Virus record (IMG/VR): IMGVR_UViG_3300030450_003161 | Coordinates: 1 to 30,289 of that record | From: a virus | Strand: one strand, 5' to 3' | Length of the DNA stretch: 30,289 nt | Shown: positions 17,328 to 23,239 of the stretch, piece by piece | How positions within the stretch are numbered: position 1 is the stretch's first letter | Layout of the letters: each line of letters starts with the position of its first letter | Position numbers and translations under genes: made by a program | Notes under the pieces: generated by a model | Told to the model about the DNA's origin: nothing | What the model saw: the letters and a program-made list of their open reading frames with translations, nothing else | The model's database searches: none

Positions 17328-17411
17328 ATAGTATACTCTCCTTATATAACTAATATATGATATATAAATTTATTAAATAATTTTATATATACCAAATATT
17401 ATTTTTATTAA
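17328..17411 (-). promoter_or_regulatory. AT-rich spacer, possible internal promoter for the recombination cassette
   Basis: This 84-base stretch is almost pure A+T and lies just upstream of the RHH/exonuclease/annealase/SSB unit. On the minus strand TTGGTA is followed after 17 bases by TAAATT, a weak match to a sigma70-type promoter. Given the base composition such matches occur by chance, so this is a suggestion only. The RHH protein could bind here. Confidence 0.25.
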
Positions 17412-17531
17412 TTATTGTTTTATTTTTCTAACCTCTATGTAGCTGTAGATTAAATACAGTATCCCTATTCGAAATATAGCAGATATAAGTATGTCTATTA
17501 TATACAGTAAGTTATATAATGCATCAGTCAT
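17412..17531 (-). CDS. 39-aa single-span membrane microprotein
   Basis: A short frame with two in-frame ATGs, at 17537 and 17531. The second is preferred because AAGGAG then lies 6 bases upstream. The product has an acidic start, a hydrophobic span (residues ~5-30, core LLYIIDILISAIFRIGILYL) and a basic tail EVRKIKQ. It overlaps the zinc-binding gene upstream by 8 bases. No family is recognised. Confidence 0.55.
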   Translation of the reverse strand: MTDALYNLLYIIDILISAIFRIGILYLIYSYIEVRKIKQ

Positions 17532-17694
17532 TGTCATTCTCCTTTTCTATTTGAACTTCTTCCATGTTCCATTGTATCCAATCAGCCCAGCAACTACCTT
17601 CTCCACAGACCCTATTTTCATCATCATCACCAGCGTAATAACAATGCCAATAAGTTTCTGTTAACTCTTGTCCACATTGACTACATCTATGCAT
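17524..17694 (-). CDS. 56-aa cysteine-rich, probable zinc-binding protein
   Basis: A 56-aa frame with start ATG overlapping the upstream stop as TAATG. Cysteines at 4, 7, 18, 30 and 35 (CSQC, WHC, RVCGEGSC) make a likely zinc ribbon, followed by a Trp-rich and acidic tail (WADWIQWNMEEVQIEKE). The tail encodes the next gene's ribosome site. Function is unknown; small zinc proteins in phages often bind host proteins or nucleic acid. Confidence 0.6.
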   Translation of the reverse strand: MHRCSQCGQELTETYWHCYYAGDDDENRVCGEGSCWADWIQWNMEEVQIEKENDND

Positions 17695-17924
17695 TATTTT
17701 ATCCTTCCTGCTAAGTCAAGTATTCTACCTTTTAGCATTTCATTTTCATTAAGTGCTTTTTCTAGTTCATTAGCTAAATCCGTAACCAATGAATCGTATT
17801 TGCGTAATTCATCAGCAAATCCTTTAAGTATCTCATCCTGCAACTCATCAACATTAGGTATTGCAGCTAATGTCATAAGTATATCAGCTAACTTTTCATT
17901 ATTCCATACATAGTCTTTACTCAT
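17694..17924 (-). CDS. Helical protein of unknown function
   Basis: This encodes 76 aa from the ATG at 17924, chosen because AAGGAG lies 7 bases upstream; a longer GTG-started frame to 17966 runs through a hairpin and has no ribosome site. The protein is almost all helix, with a Leu-rich coiled-coil C-terminus (SLVTDLANELEKALNENEML). No domain is recognised. Confidence 0.62.
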   Translation of the reverse strand: MSKDYVWNNEKLADILMTLAAIPNVDELQDEILKGFADELRKYDSLVTDLANELEKALNENEMLKGRILDLAGRIK

Positions 17925-17948
17925 TATATTTCTCCTTTTTAAGACACA

Positions 17949-17968
17949 GGGTGAACATTTGTCCACCC
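17949..17968 (-). other. Intergenic RNA hairpin
   Basis: In the gap after the ParB-like gene, minus-strand GGGTGGAC and GTTCACCC pair (eight pairs including one G-U) around an AAAT loop. On the plus strand the same position is an A-C mismatch, so the structure fits minus RNA. No U-run follows, hence partial terminator, processing site or RNA stabiliser rather than a full terminator. Confidence 0.4.
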
Positions 17969-17983
17969 CATATCAGTTTATTA

Positions 17984-18721
17984 TTATATATACAATCTAA
18001 CTCTTTTGTCTTTCGGTGTTCTGTAATTGTATATTTCCTCCATTAGTGTCAAGTACTGTTTCCAAGTTGTACAATCAGTCATTTTTGTTCTTTGAGACTT
18101 TAACTTCTTTAAAAAGTATGAATGATTATATTCTGGAACTGACATTGCTTTTTGTATGGCAGATATAAAGCTTCTTCTCTTATACCCAGCATAATACTCA
18201 CCTATTGCAACGACTGAATCCGCTATCTCGGTCGCTTGTTTTAAATGTGTTATTTTAAACAATCCTGATTTAAACAATCCATATACACCGCCACCTTGAG
18301 ATGTTGTGCTGCCAACAAGCAAGCTCATAGTACACTGATGATTGAACTTGTATTTTTTCTGAAAGTCCTTGTATTTAAGATATTCTTTCATTCTTAAATC
18401 ACAAAATGCTTCCATAAAATTGTTAGCTGTCCAGTTATTAGTGTTTTGATTCAGTATCCTAGTTTCTTCAACACCATATCCATCAACTACAATATATGAA
18501 ACAGGAAGATTTAGCTCTGTTTGAGCTTGGAGTCTATGCTGACCATCAATCACTTCCATCTTTTCGTTAACAAGTATTGGACTGAATAGATAATTATCCT
18601 TCATAGACAGAGTTAATCTGTTTAGGTGATTCTTATTTATAGGCCTGTTACCTTTTTGTCGTTTGAACATTGTGTGAACATTGGTCTGAAGGACGTGATT
18701 CACTACATTATTATTTTTCAT
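17984..18721 (-). CDS. ParB-like domain protein (DGQHR motif)
   Basis: This encodes 245 aa from the ATG at 18721, chosen because AAGGAG lies 7 bases upstream. SPILVNEKMEVIDGQHRLQA (47-66) is the core of the ParB/sulfiredoxin-like fold with the DGQHR motif; a helical region of ~150 residues without recognisable domains follows. ParB-fold proteins in phages include nucleases, CTP-binding regulators and DNA-modification partners, so the reaction is not determined. It directly follows the GP88-like gene (19-base gap), suggesting the two act together. There is no ParA partner, so plasmid-style partitioning is unlikely. Confidence 0.72.
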   Translation of the reverse strand: MKNNNVVNHVLQTNVHTMFKRQKGNRPINKNHLNRLTLSMKDNYLFSPILVNEKMEVIDGQHRLQAQTELNLPVSYIVVDGYGVEETRILNQNTNNWTANNFMEAFCDLRMKEYLKYKDFQKKYKFNHQCTMSLLVGSTTSQGGGVYGLFKSGLFKITHLKQATEIADSVVAIGEYYAGYKRRSFISAIQKAMSVPEYNHSYFLKKLKSQRTKMTDCTTWKQYLTLMEEIYNYRTPKDKRVRLYI

Positions 18722-18740
18722 TTTACTACTCCTTATATTA

Positions 18741-19349
18741 TTATTTAATAACCTCAACAATCTGTTGAGATTTATCTTTTGTATCGTAACATTTCAGGCA
18801 GTCGATACATTTGCCTTCACAGTTAACATAATCATTTTTCTTGCTGACTACATTAAATACTTTATCAAAATGTTTTGGCACTTTCTTATAAATACAGTCC
18901 ACTTTATCATTACTGTATATCAGTATTAAATTCTGTGGTTTTTTGTGCTTATTAAAAAATGCTCTAATTACGGCTTCTTTTTTTGTCCAAAGGGTAAAGG
19001 TTACCTTAGGATAAAATAATGCGAAATTCACTATGTTTTGGAGGTGATTTTTATTAATTAATTCACCATGCCCATTAAATCTAGCTACTGTACTCATTGG
19101 TCTAGGTAATTCATTGTTGTCCAGCACTCTATCAGAAATGATTCTGCTATTCTCACGAAATCTCGGAACAGCAGACTTTCTAAAAGTGGTCAACATATTC
19201 CAAGAATAACAGGAATTACATATTGAATCTTTATCTTTACTACGTTCTATACAGAATTTATTTGTAGTGGTGTCTGTATTAAGAGCAGGTAAACCCTCAA
19301 GTTTGCCTGACATCTTAGACCACTTAAGCAAGTCCAATTTTATTTCCAC
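18741..19349 (-). CDS. GP88-like cysteine-rich protein, possible Fe-S protein
   Basis: This encodes up to 202 aa. Cysteines cluster at C33, C44 and C47 (CNSC) and at C177, C181, C184, C187 (CEGKCIDCLKC). The middle, TVARFNGHGELINKNHLQNI followed by PKVTFTLWTKK, resembles the mycobacteriophage 'gene product 88' family, which may use an iron-sulfur site. I recognise the resemblance only by eye. The start is uncertain: GTG at 19349 has GGAGG 10 bases upstream, a TTG four codons later also has AAGGTGG, and an ATG at codon 13 has no site. It is followed by the ParB-like gene. Confidence 0.62.
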   Translation of the reverse strand: MEIKLDLLKWSKMSGKLEGLPALNTDTTTNKFCIERSKDKDSICNSCYSWNMLTTFRKSAVPRFRENSRIISDRVLDNNELPRPMSTVARFNGHGELINKNHLQNIVNFALFYPKVTFTLWTKKEAVIRAFFNKHKKPQNLILIYSNDKVDCIYKKVPKHFDKVFNVVSKKNDYVNCEGKCIDCLKCYDTKDKSQQIVEVIK

Positions 19350-19545
19350 CTTTTATTGCCTCCATTGAATTAAAGTAATCATCTACTAAATCGCAGAACT
19401 CTTCAATATCATCTGCTTTAACTTTTCCAGGTTCAAGTGTTAATCTGAATTTATATATTGTAGCTTCAAGGAAAGTTACTCTCTCCTCCAGTTCTAAACA
19501 TTTTTCATTCAGTCTTTTGATTTTATCTTCCAACATATGGTTCAT
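19324..19545 (-). CDS. Coiled-coil protein of unknown function
   Basis: This encodes 73 aa from the ATG at 19545, which has GGAGG 8 bases upstream and overlaps the preceding stop as TAATG; an ATG 15 bases earlier lies before that site. Residues 3-37 form a strong coiled coil (LEDKIKRLNEKCLELEERVT is its start), then an acidic helix (KADDIEEFCDLVDDYF). Its end overlaps the GP88-like gene by 26 bases. Confidence 0.65.
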   Translation of the reverse strand: MNHMLEDKIKRLNEKCLELEERVTFLEATIYKFRLTLEPGKVKADDIEEFCDLVDDYFNSMEAIKGGNKIGLA

Positions 19546-19619
19546 TAAACAGACCTCCATTTGTCGTAAATAGCAACTGCAACAAATATTGCAAATATTA
19601 AAAATAATAAATCAATCAT
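19545..19619 (-). CDS. 24-aa single-span membrane microprotein
   Basis: A 24-codon frame with AAGGAG 7 bases before its ATG. It overlaps the upstream microprotein stop (ATGA) and the downstream gene start (TAATG). The product is a hydrophobic helix (LLFLIFAIFVAVAIY) with a short basic end (DKWRSV). It is very short, but the ribosome site and both junctions fit. Function is unknown. Confidence 0.5.
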   Translation of the reverse strand: MIDLLFLIFAIFVAVAIYDKWRSV

Positions 19620-19756
19620 TTTTTATCTCCTTTTTTTATTTCCTGGCACCATTCAACTGTGCACAGTACAAAATATGCAATTATTCCAACTATCATATAT
19701 CCTATAAAGAATAATAACAGCCAAACTGTTAAAGTGATTATTGCTGAATCTAGCAT
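19616..19756 (-). CDS. 46-aa single-span membrane microprotein
   Basis: A 46-aa frame with GGAGG 9 bases before the ATG, overlapping the preceding stop (ATGCTAG) and the next ATG (ATGA). Residues ~5-32 are hydrophobic (VWLLLFFIGYMIVGIIAYFV), followed by a cysteine-containing, basic tail (CTVEWCQEIKKGDKK). It forms a pair with the next 24-aa membrane microprotein. Confidence 0.55.
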   Translation of the reverse strand: MLDSAIITLTVWLLLFFIGYMIVGIIAYFVLCTVEWCQEIKKGDKK

Positions 19757-20340
19757 ATTGTAAATCCTCCACTTTCTAAGCAGAAGTTAGCAAATGCTCT
19801 TACATTTTCCACATCAAATGGATATGAACATGCCCAATCATCTACTAATCCTGTTTGATTACAAGCTTTACAATCTTTCTTTTTGCGGTTACCATGGTTG
19901 TTACCATTACAGACTGTACAAGTCACCTGTGGCATTGCATCGAGTTCTGCTTTGTATCTATCATTGTAAGCTTCTATCCTACCATCTTCAAGCATACAGG
20001 TTAAGTCAATACCTATTTGCATAGCCTTATCTGCTGTTATCTCATGTCCATCATTGTAGTTTCCATGTTCCATATCTTCATCAGTTAACACATCGTCCAA
20101 TCGTTCACATACGAACTGCCACAATGGTCGCCACCACCAACAATTGTTTCTAAAGTAAACGCCTGGATTATTCTCTTCATAATCTGTATGTTCTTTCCAG
20201 TATTGCTTTTGAAGTTCCTCATCAGCATCAAGCTCTTGCCATTTCTGTTTAAAATCCATATCCTTGTATTTATTATACACAGAATACTTCTCCTGTTCTT
20301 TATTTATCTTTGGGTTCATCCCATATAAGTCAAATCCCAT
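19750..20340 (-). CDS. Conserved phage protein with DnaJ-like zinc knuckle
   Basis: This encodes 196 aa, with AAAGGAG before the ATG. It starts MGFDLYGMNPK and has a VYFRNNCWWWRPLWQFVCE block (61-79), features I associate with a conserved but uncharacterised protein of marine phages. C141-x-x-C144 and C157-x-x-C160 (CTVCNG ... CKACNQTG) match one half of a DnaJ-type zinc finger. Function is unknown. The last base-pairs overlap the microprotein start. Confidence 0.7.
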   Translation of the reverse strand: MGFDLYGMNPKINKEQEKYSVYNKYKDMDFKQKWQELDADEELQKQYWKEHTDYEENNPGVYFRNNCWWWRPLWQFVCERLDDVLTDEDMEHGNYNDGHEITADKAMQIGIDLTCMLEDGRIEAYNDRYKAELDAMPQVTCTVCNGNNHGNRKKKDCKACNQTGLVDDWACSYPFDVENVRAFANFCLESGGFTIC

Positions 20341-20360
20341 ACTGACTCCTTTCGTTATTG

Positions 20361-20525
20361 TTATCTATTTATATCACCTCTATCATCAGGCTCAAAGTGA
20401 GCCATGACATCATTCTTAAATTGTTCAGCCTTATAATCTCCATTGAACATATCTACAAGTATTTCTACAGCTTCCTCATCTGAGGTTAAATAAGTGTACA
20501 TACTTGCTTTGTCTATTTTATCCAT
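20361..20525 (-). CDS. Small acidic protein of unknown function
   Basis: This encodes 54 aa from the ATG at 20525, chosen because GGGAGG lies 6 bases upstream and it overlaps the preceding stop by 8 bases. A single compact helical unit (EEAVEILVDMFNGDYKAEQF) is followed by an acidic tail. No family is recognised. Confidence 0.6.
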   Translation of the reverse strand: MDKIDKASMYTYLTSDEEAVEILVDMFNGDYKAEQFKNDVMAHFEPDDRGDINR

Positions 20526-20874
20526 AAACAACCTCCCCAAACAGTGCATATTGTAATATTAAATCATCTGTCTGTGCATCACCACCATCTGGCCAATTCT
20601 TATAATCGCTCTCATTAAGATATGTCTGTAATCCACTGATAAGACGTTGCTTTGTTAGTAAGCGTTTGCCATCACCGTCAGGATATATCCATAGCTCTCC
20701 ACCTGCTGCTACACACTCAGATGCATACTTCTTACCTTTGTAATCATCTTCAGCTACTTTTATTTCATTTATCCAGTAATTACTACCACCTTCAAAGCAG
20801 CCAACCAGTATGCTATCCAAATGGTCATCTGTTACTTCTATTGGCTTAAGTACAAATGTTTTATTTTCACTCAT
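20518..20874 (-). CDS. Conserved phage protein of unknown function
   Basis: This encodes 118 aa from the ATG at 20874, with AAAGGAG 6 bases upstream; a longer frame begins inside the ribosome site. The segment ILVGCFEGGSNYWINEIKV (22-40) followed by YASECVAAGGELWIYPDG resembles a small family widespread in phages whose function is unknown. This is recognised by eye and not by search. It overlaps both neighbours by 8 bases. Confidence 0.65.
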   Translation of the reverse strand: MSENKTFVLKPIEVTDDHLDSILVGCFEGGSNYWINEIKVAEDDYKGKKYASECVAAGGELWIYPDGDGKRLLTKQRLISGLQTYLNESDYKNWPDGGDAQTDDLILQYALFGEVVYG

Positions 20875-21055
20875 CAGTATCTCCTTTGTCATATTGCTCG
20901 TGCAATTCAGCTTTATGATTGATTATGTACATGTATGTATCCTTGTCCAGACCACTATCTCTTACTGCTTCTGGTGAGAATATATCATACATCATTCTTT
21001 TTGCAAGCTTCTGGGTAAGTTTAAATGCTTCCCATTGCTGTTTAGTTATGTTCAT
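20867..21055 (-). CDS. Small protein of unknown function
   Basis: This encodes 62 aa from the ATG at 21055, which has AAGGAG 5 bases upstream; the upstream GTG lies inside that site. The protein is helical and mixed-charge (WEAFKLTQKLAKRMMYDI, then an acidic end). No family is recognised. Confidence 0.6.
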   Translation of the reverse strand: MNITKQQWEAFKLTQKLAKRMMYDIFSPEAVRDSGLDKDTYMYIINHKAELHEQYDKGDTDE

Positions 21056-21057
21056 TT

Positions 21058-21273
21058 TCACTCCTTGTCATTTATTGCCTCTGCTAAGTTCTCTAAATAT
21101 TTCTCTGATAGAGTGCCAACCCATCCTGTGAAGTTTCTTTGCATCATCAGAAATTTCTCCGTACAGTAACTTTCTGTAAAATCTTTAAATCCCATGTCCT
21201 TAACAAATTGCCAGTAATCAACATCATATGACCACTGTGCTAGTTTATACAGTCCTACTTTATTTATATCCAT
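21058..21273 (-). CDS. Small protein of unknown function
   Basis: This encodes 71 aa with AAGGAG 5 bases before the ATG. It is aromatic-rich (KLAQWSYDVDYWQFVKDMGF) with a helical end. It is the first gene downstream of the structured intergenic RNA at 21297-21504, which could control its expression. No family is recognised. Confidence 0.62.
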   Translation of the reverse strand: MDINKVGLYKLAQWSYDVDYWQFVKDMGFKDFTESYCTEKFLMMQRNFTGWVGTLSEKYLENLAEAINDKE

Positions 21274-21296
21274 TACATCTCCTTGTTTAAAATTTG

Positions 21297-21504
21297 TGCT
21301 GAGAGCCTCACATATTCCTTTGCCTGTTTTACACGATGGATTTGCACCATTCCCTCACAGAACCTAAGTTCTCTCTATCCTCGTTACTCTCCCTCAAACA
21401 GGACTTACAGGACCAGTTATTGGCTCTCAACATACCTGATAAAATCTCCATGTTGCGTAATTCCAGATTGCTCTGTATTTTCCCCTAGGACCAAGATTAT
21501 CAGG
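21297..21504 (-). ncRNA. Candidate structured RNA element A (two-domain)
   Basis: The 243-base gap 21274-21516 has no convincing gene and looks richer in G+C than its surroundings. Minus-strand pairings seen by eye: 21297-21307 with 21422-21432 (11 pairs with one G-U); inside it 21323-21329 with 21396-21402 (7 pairs), hairpins ATGG/CCAT at 21336-21350 and AGAAC/GTTCT at 21359-21372. A separate 5' domain pairs 21435-21442 with 21497-21504 (8 pairs) and has a CAGA-GCAA-TCTG hairpin with a GNRA loop. It could be a riboswitch-like leader, a processed small RNA or an RNA decoy. A 25-codon frame (21273-21350) overlaps it. Confidence 0.45.
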
Positions 21505-21516
21505 ATTTCCTTCATA

Positions 21517-21780
21517 CTATCCCCATAGTTGTGATGCTGATGCTTTTAGTTTAAGCTGTTTCTCTGTATGCTCCACATTAACCCACTCGCCATCAACTTC
21601 AGCTGCTACTATGTCATAAGCATATACAGAACCCATTTCATCAAATAATCCTACTTCTGAGCCTTTGGTATCAATCAGCCTTGTATTGCCTTTAAGATTA
21701 TCCATCATTATGCCTGTTACTGGTGTTCCAAGCTGTGTTGTTCTAACTCTCATACCTTTTTTTATTTCATTAGTTAGCAT
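21517..21780 (-). CDS. Conserved small phage protein of unknown function
   Basis: This encodes 87 aa from the ATG at 21780, with AGGAG 7 bases upstream; a longer frame to 21822 has no ribosome site. IKKGMRVRTTQLGTPVTGIM then NLKGNTRLIDTKG and SVYAYDIVAAEVDGEWVNVE look like a small beta-barrel. I associate this pattern with a protein shared among marine T4-like and other aquatic phages, function unknown. The structured RNA region follows its stop. Confidence 0.62.
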   Translation of the reverse strand: MLTNEIKKGMRVRTTQLGTPVTGIMMDNLKGNTRLIDTKGSEVGLFDEMGSVYAYDIVAAEVDGEWVNVEHTEKQLKLKASASQLWG

Positions 21781-21782
21781 TG

Positions 21783-22049
21783 TTATTCTCCTGTGCTTAT
21801 CATTGTTAATGGTACAGTCCATTGCTGTCCGTTATCATCCCTAACAACAGCCTTAGTCCTATTGACTTTGACTATTGTTCCTGTGGGTATTCTGTTACTA
21901 TCAGTTTTAATCCTATCTCCTGGCATCAGTGCATACTTTAAATCTCTGGCCAAGTCCTCTCGCCTCATCTTTACAATTCTAGTAATGTGATGTAGGTCAT
22001 CAGTCTTATCCATCATCATTATGTGTTTTGTTATCTCATCTATGTTCAT
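21783..22049 (-). CDS. Small protein with SH3/KOW-like C-terminus
   Basis: This encodes 88 aa with GGAG before the ATG. The N-terminal half is helical (ITKHIMMMDKTDDLHHIT). The C-terminal half MPGDRIKTDSNRIPTGTIVK and VNRTKAVVRDDNGQQWTVP resembles an SH3-like or KOW-type barrel with alternating strands. Such domains bind RNA, ribosomes or proteins. This is inference from pattern only. Confidence 0.6.
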   Translation of the reverse strand: MNIDEITKHIMMMDKTDDLHHITRIVKMRREDLARDLKYALMPGDRIKTDSNRIPTGTIVKVNRTKAVVRDDNGQQWTVPLTMISTGE

Positions 22050-22052
22050 CAG

Positions 22053-22361
22053 CTACTCCTCTTCTGTTTTACCTATTGCTATTGCTATTCTCCAATCATT
22101 ATCAGTAAACATTGGTCTTTGATTGCATACAGTTTTCTCCAAGTCAAGTAAGTGTCCATGTATAGCTAACTGTTGATATAGTCTATGAAACTCATGTAAT
22201 GATAAATCAGCTATATCACTTATATCATACTTACAGTCACTTTCACTATCTGTTCCTGGCCAACCAAGTAACACTTTATTTCCTTTCCATATTTCTACTC
22301 TGTAGTGAAAGCAGTCATGTAGCTCTTCACTATATTTGATTGTTATCACTTTGCTTTTCAT
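22053..22361 (-). CDS. Small protein of unknown function
   Basis: This encodes 102 aa with AAGGAAA 4-5 bases before the ATG. The N-terminus reads as strands (VITIKYSEELHDCFHYRVEI), the rest is helical with DLSLHEFHRLYQQLAIHGHL. It lies just downstream of structured RNA element B (22387-22484), which would form part of its leader. No family is recognised. Confidence 0.6.
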   Translation of the reverse strand: MKSKVITIKYSEELHDCFHYRVEIWKGNKVLLGWPGTDSESDCKYDISDIADLSLHEFHRLYQQLAIHGHLLDLEKTVCNQRPMFTDNDWRIAIAIGKTEEE

Positions 22362-22386
22362 CAGCTTTCCTTTCCCTTTACTTTAC

Positions 22387-22484
22387 TGAGAGCCTATCAT
22401 AGTTTATAAACCCATACTCAGTATGTGATTCCGTTATCTCTATTTATAAACTACCTACAGGATAACTCGGCTGATAAGCTCTCA
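22387..22484 (-). ncRNA. Candidate structured RNA element B with pseudoknot
   Basis: It sits in a 128-base gap without a gene. Minus-strand pairings: P1, 22387-22399 with 22472-22484 (13 pairs, one G-U that would be C-A on the plus strand); P2, 22400-22410 with 22443-22453 (11 pairs, perfect); a hairpin CATAC-TGA-GTATG at 22413-22425; and GTTATC/GATAAC, 22433-22438 with 22461-22466, which crosses P2 and so would make a pseudoknot. P1 and P2 are directly stacked. It shares the TGAGAGC/GCTCTCA closing stem with element A and lies 25 bases upstream of the next gene, the right place for a cis-regulatory element. Confidence 0.55.
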
Positions 22485-22489
22485 TTTAA

Positions 22490-22732
22490 TTATTGTACAA
22501 ATCTTGTTTCTGATGCTTTAAACATTTCAATTGCTTCGTGTCTACAGCTACGGCAACACAACATACTTCTATGATAGCTATCTTTATCAGTCCATGTAAG
22601 CAATTGCATCAAATCCTTTTCCATTACTTTATTACAGCCTTCACAATTGTAATACTTTTCAGTAATAACAAATTGTATGCCGTGATTTCCCTTTATCTTT
22701 ACTATTTTGTATTTGTTTTCGTCAAATTGCAT
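22490..22732 (-). CDS. Small zinc-finger-like protein
   Basis: This encodes 80 aa with AAAGGAA before the ATG. C30-x-x-C33 (NCEGC) and C60-x-x-C63 (CCRSC; C59 adjacent) are likely zinc ligands, with a basic/histidine patch between. It is the first gene after the minus-strand terminator at 22801-22834, so it may be transcribed from a promoter in 22741-22800. Structured RNA element B follows its stop. No family is recognised. Confidence 0.62.
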   Translation of the reverse strand: MQFDENKYKIVKIKGNHGIQFVITEKYYNCEGCNKVMEKDLMQLLTWTDKDSYHRSMLCCRSCRHEAIEMFKASETRFVQ

Positions 22733-22778
22733 TCGCTGTTCCTTTTCTTTTACTATTACTTTTACTTTATAATTTCAG

Positions 22779-22800
22779 TTGATATAAAAACTTGATATAA
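22779..22800. repeat. Tandem 9-base direct repeat TTGATATAA
   Basis: TTGATATAA occurs at 22779-22787 and 22792-22800, 13 bases apart, in the 69-base space between the terminator and the next minus-strand gene. On the minus strand they read TTATATCAA. The position suggests operator sites or promoter elements for the zinc-finger gene and those after it. Confidence 0.45.
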
Positions 22801-22834
22801 CAAAAAACCCAACCATTAATTAAAATGATTGGGT
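22801..22834 (-). terminator. Rho-independent terminator
   Basis: Minus-strand ACCCAATCATT pairs with AATGGTTGGGT (11 pairs, one G-U) around TTAATT, followed by a run of six T. It lies 24 bases after the stop of the 126-aa gene at 22859-23239, so that gene is probably a separate unit or transcription is attenuated here. Confidence 0.8.
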
Positions 22835-22858
22835 CTTGTTGTTTTGTTGTACTATTTG

Positions 22859-23239
22859 TTACTTGTTGTTTTTTGGTGTTGGTACGAATTCAGCAACTTG
22901 CTTTTTAATACCTTTAAAATACACTTGAATTTCACCAACTTTTAATGCTTTGTCAATTGTGTGTGTTTGTTCGCCGTTTTTTAATTGAACATTGTCAATT
23001 GGTATTGTTATTGCTTGTGCATTACGAACTTCAACAAGTTTTACTTCATTGTCTTTATCTTGAACATAAGTATCAATTGTTAAATTATCATTGTAATACT
23101 TTTTTAGTTCTTTATCATCTTTAATTGCTTTATCAATAGCCGAATAAATCAGCTTGTGCAATTGGTCTTCAATTGATGATTTTTTGTTACTTGTTGTTTT
23201 TGTTGCTTGTTTTATATTTAGTTTATCTTTTAAACTCAT
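22859..23239 (-). CDS. Small charged early protein of unknown function
   Basis: This encodes 126 aa with GAGG 8 bases before the ATG. The N-terminal part is Lys/Ser/Thr-rich and helical. The C-terminal part has alternating strands (TIDTYVQDKDNEVKLVEV, AITIPIDNVQLKNG, VGEIQVYFKGI). It is the first gene of the minus strand, reading from the divergent promoter region, and has its own terminator, so it is likely expressed early and strongly. No family is recognised; a regulator is possible. Confidence 0.65.
   Translation of the reverse strand: MSLKDKLNIKQATKTTSNKKSSIEDQLHKLIYSAIDKAIKDDKELKKYYNDNLTIDTYVQDKDNEVKLVEVRNAQAITIPIDNVQLKNGEQTHTIDKALKVGEIQVYFKGIKKQVAEFVPTPKNNK

Noticed and set aside
21273-21350. 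25-codon minus-strand frame (starting MVQIHRVKQAKEYV) with a TAATG junction to the next gene
   Set aside because: The GAGGG upstream is too close to the ATG, and the frame lies within paired RNA. It is kept only as the coding alternative to RNA element A.
21417-21515. 32-codon minus-strand frame (starting MKEILIILVLGENT) after the 87-aa gene
   Set aside because: The ribosome site is weak and the frame covers one of the RNA stems. Composition is not clearly protein-like beyond the first ten residues.
21283-21528. 81-aa plus-strand frame opposite the structured RNA
   Set aside because: It is rich in Ser, Cys and Tyr, has no ribosome site and runs against the surrounding operon.
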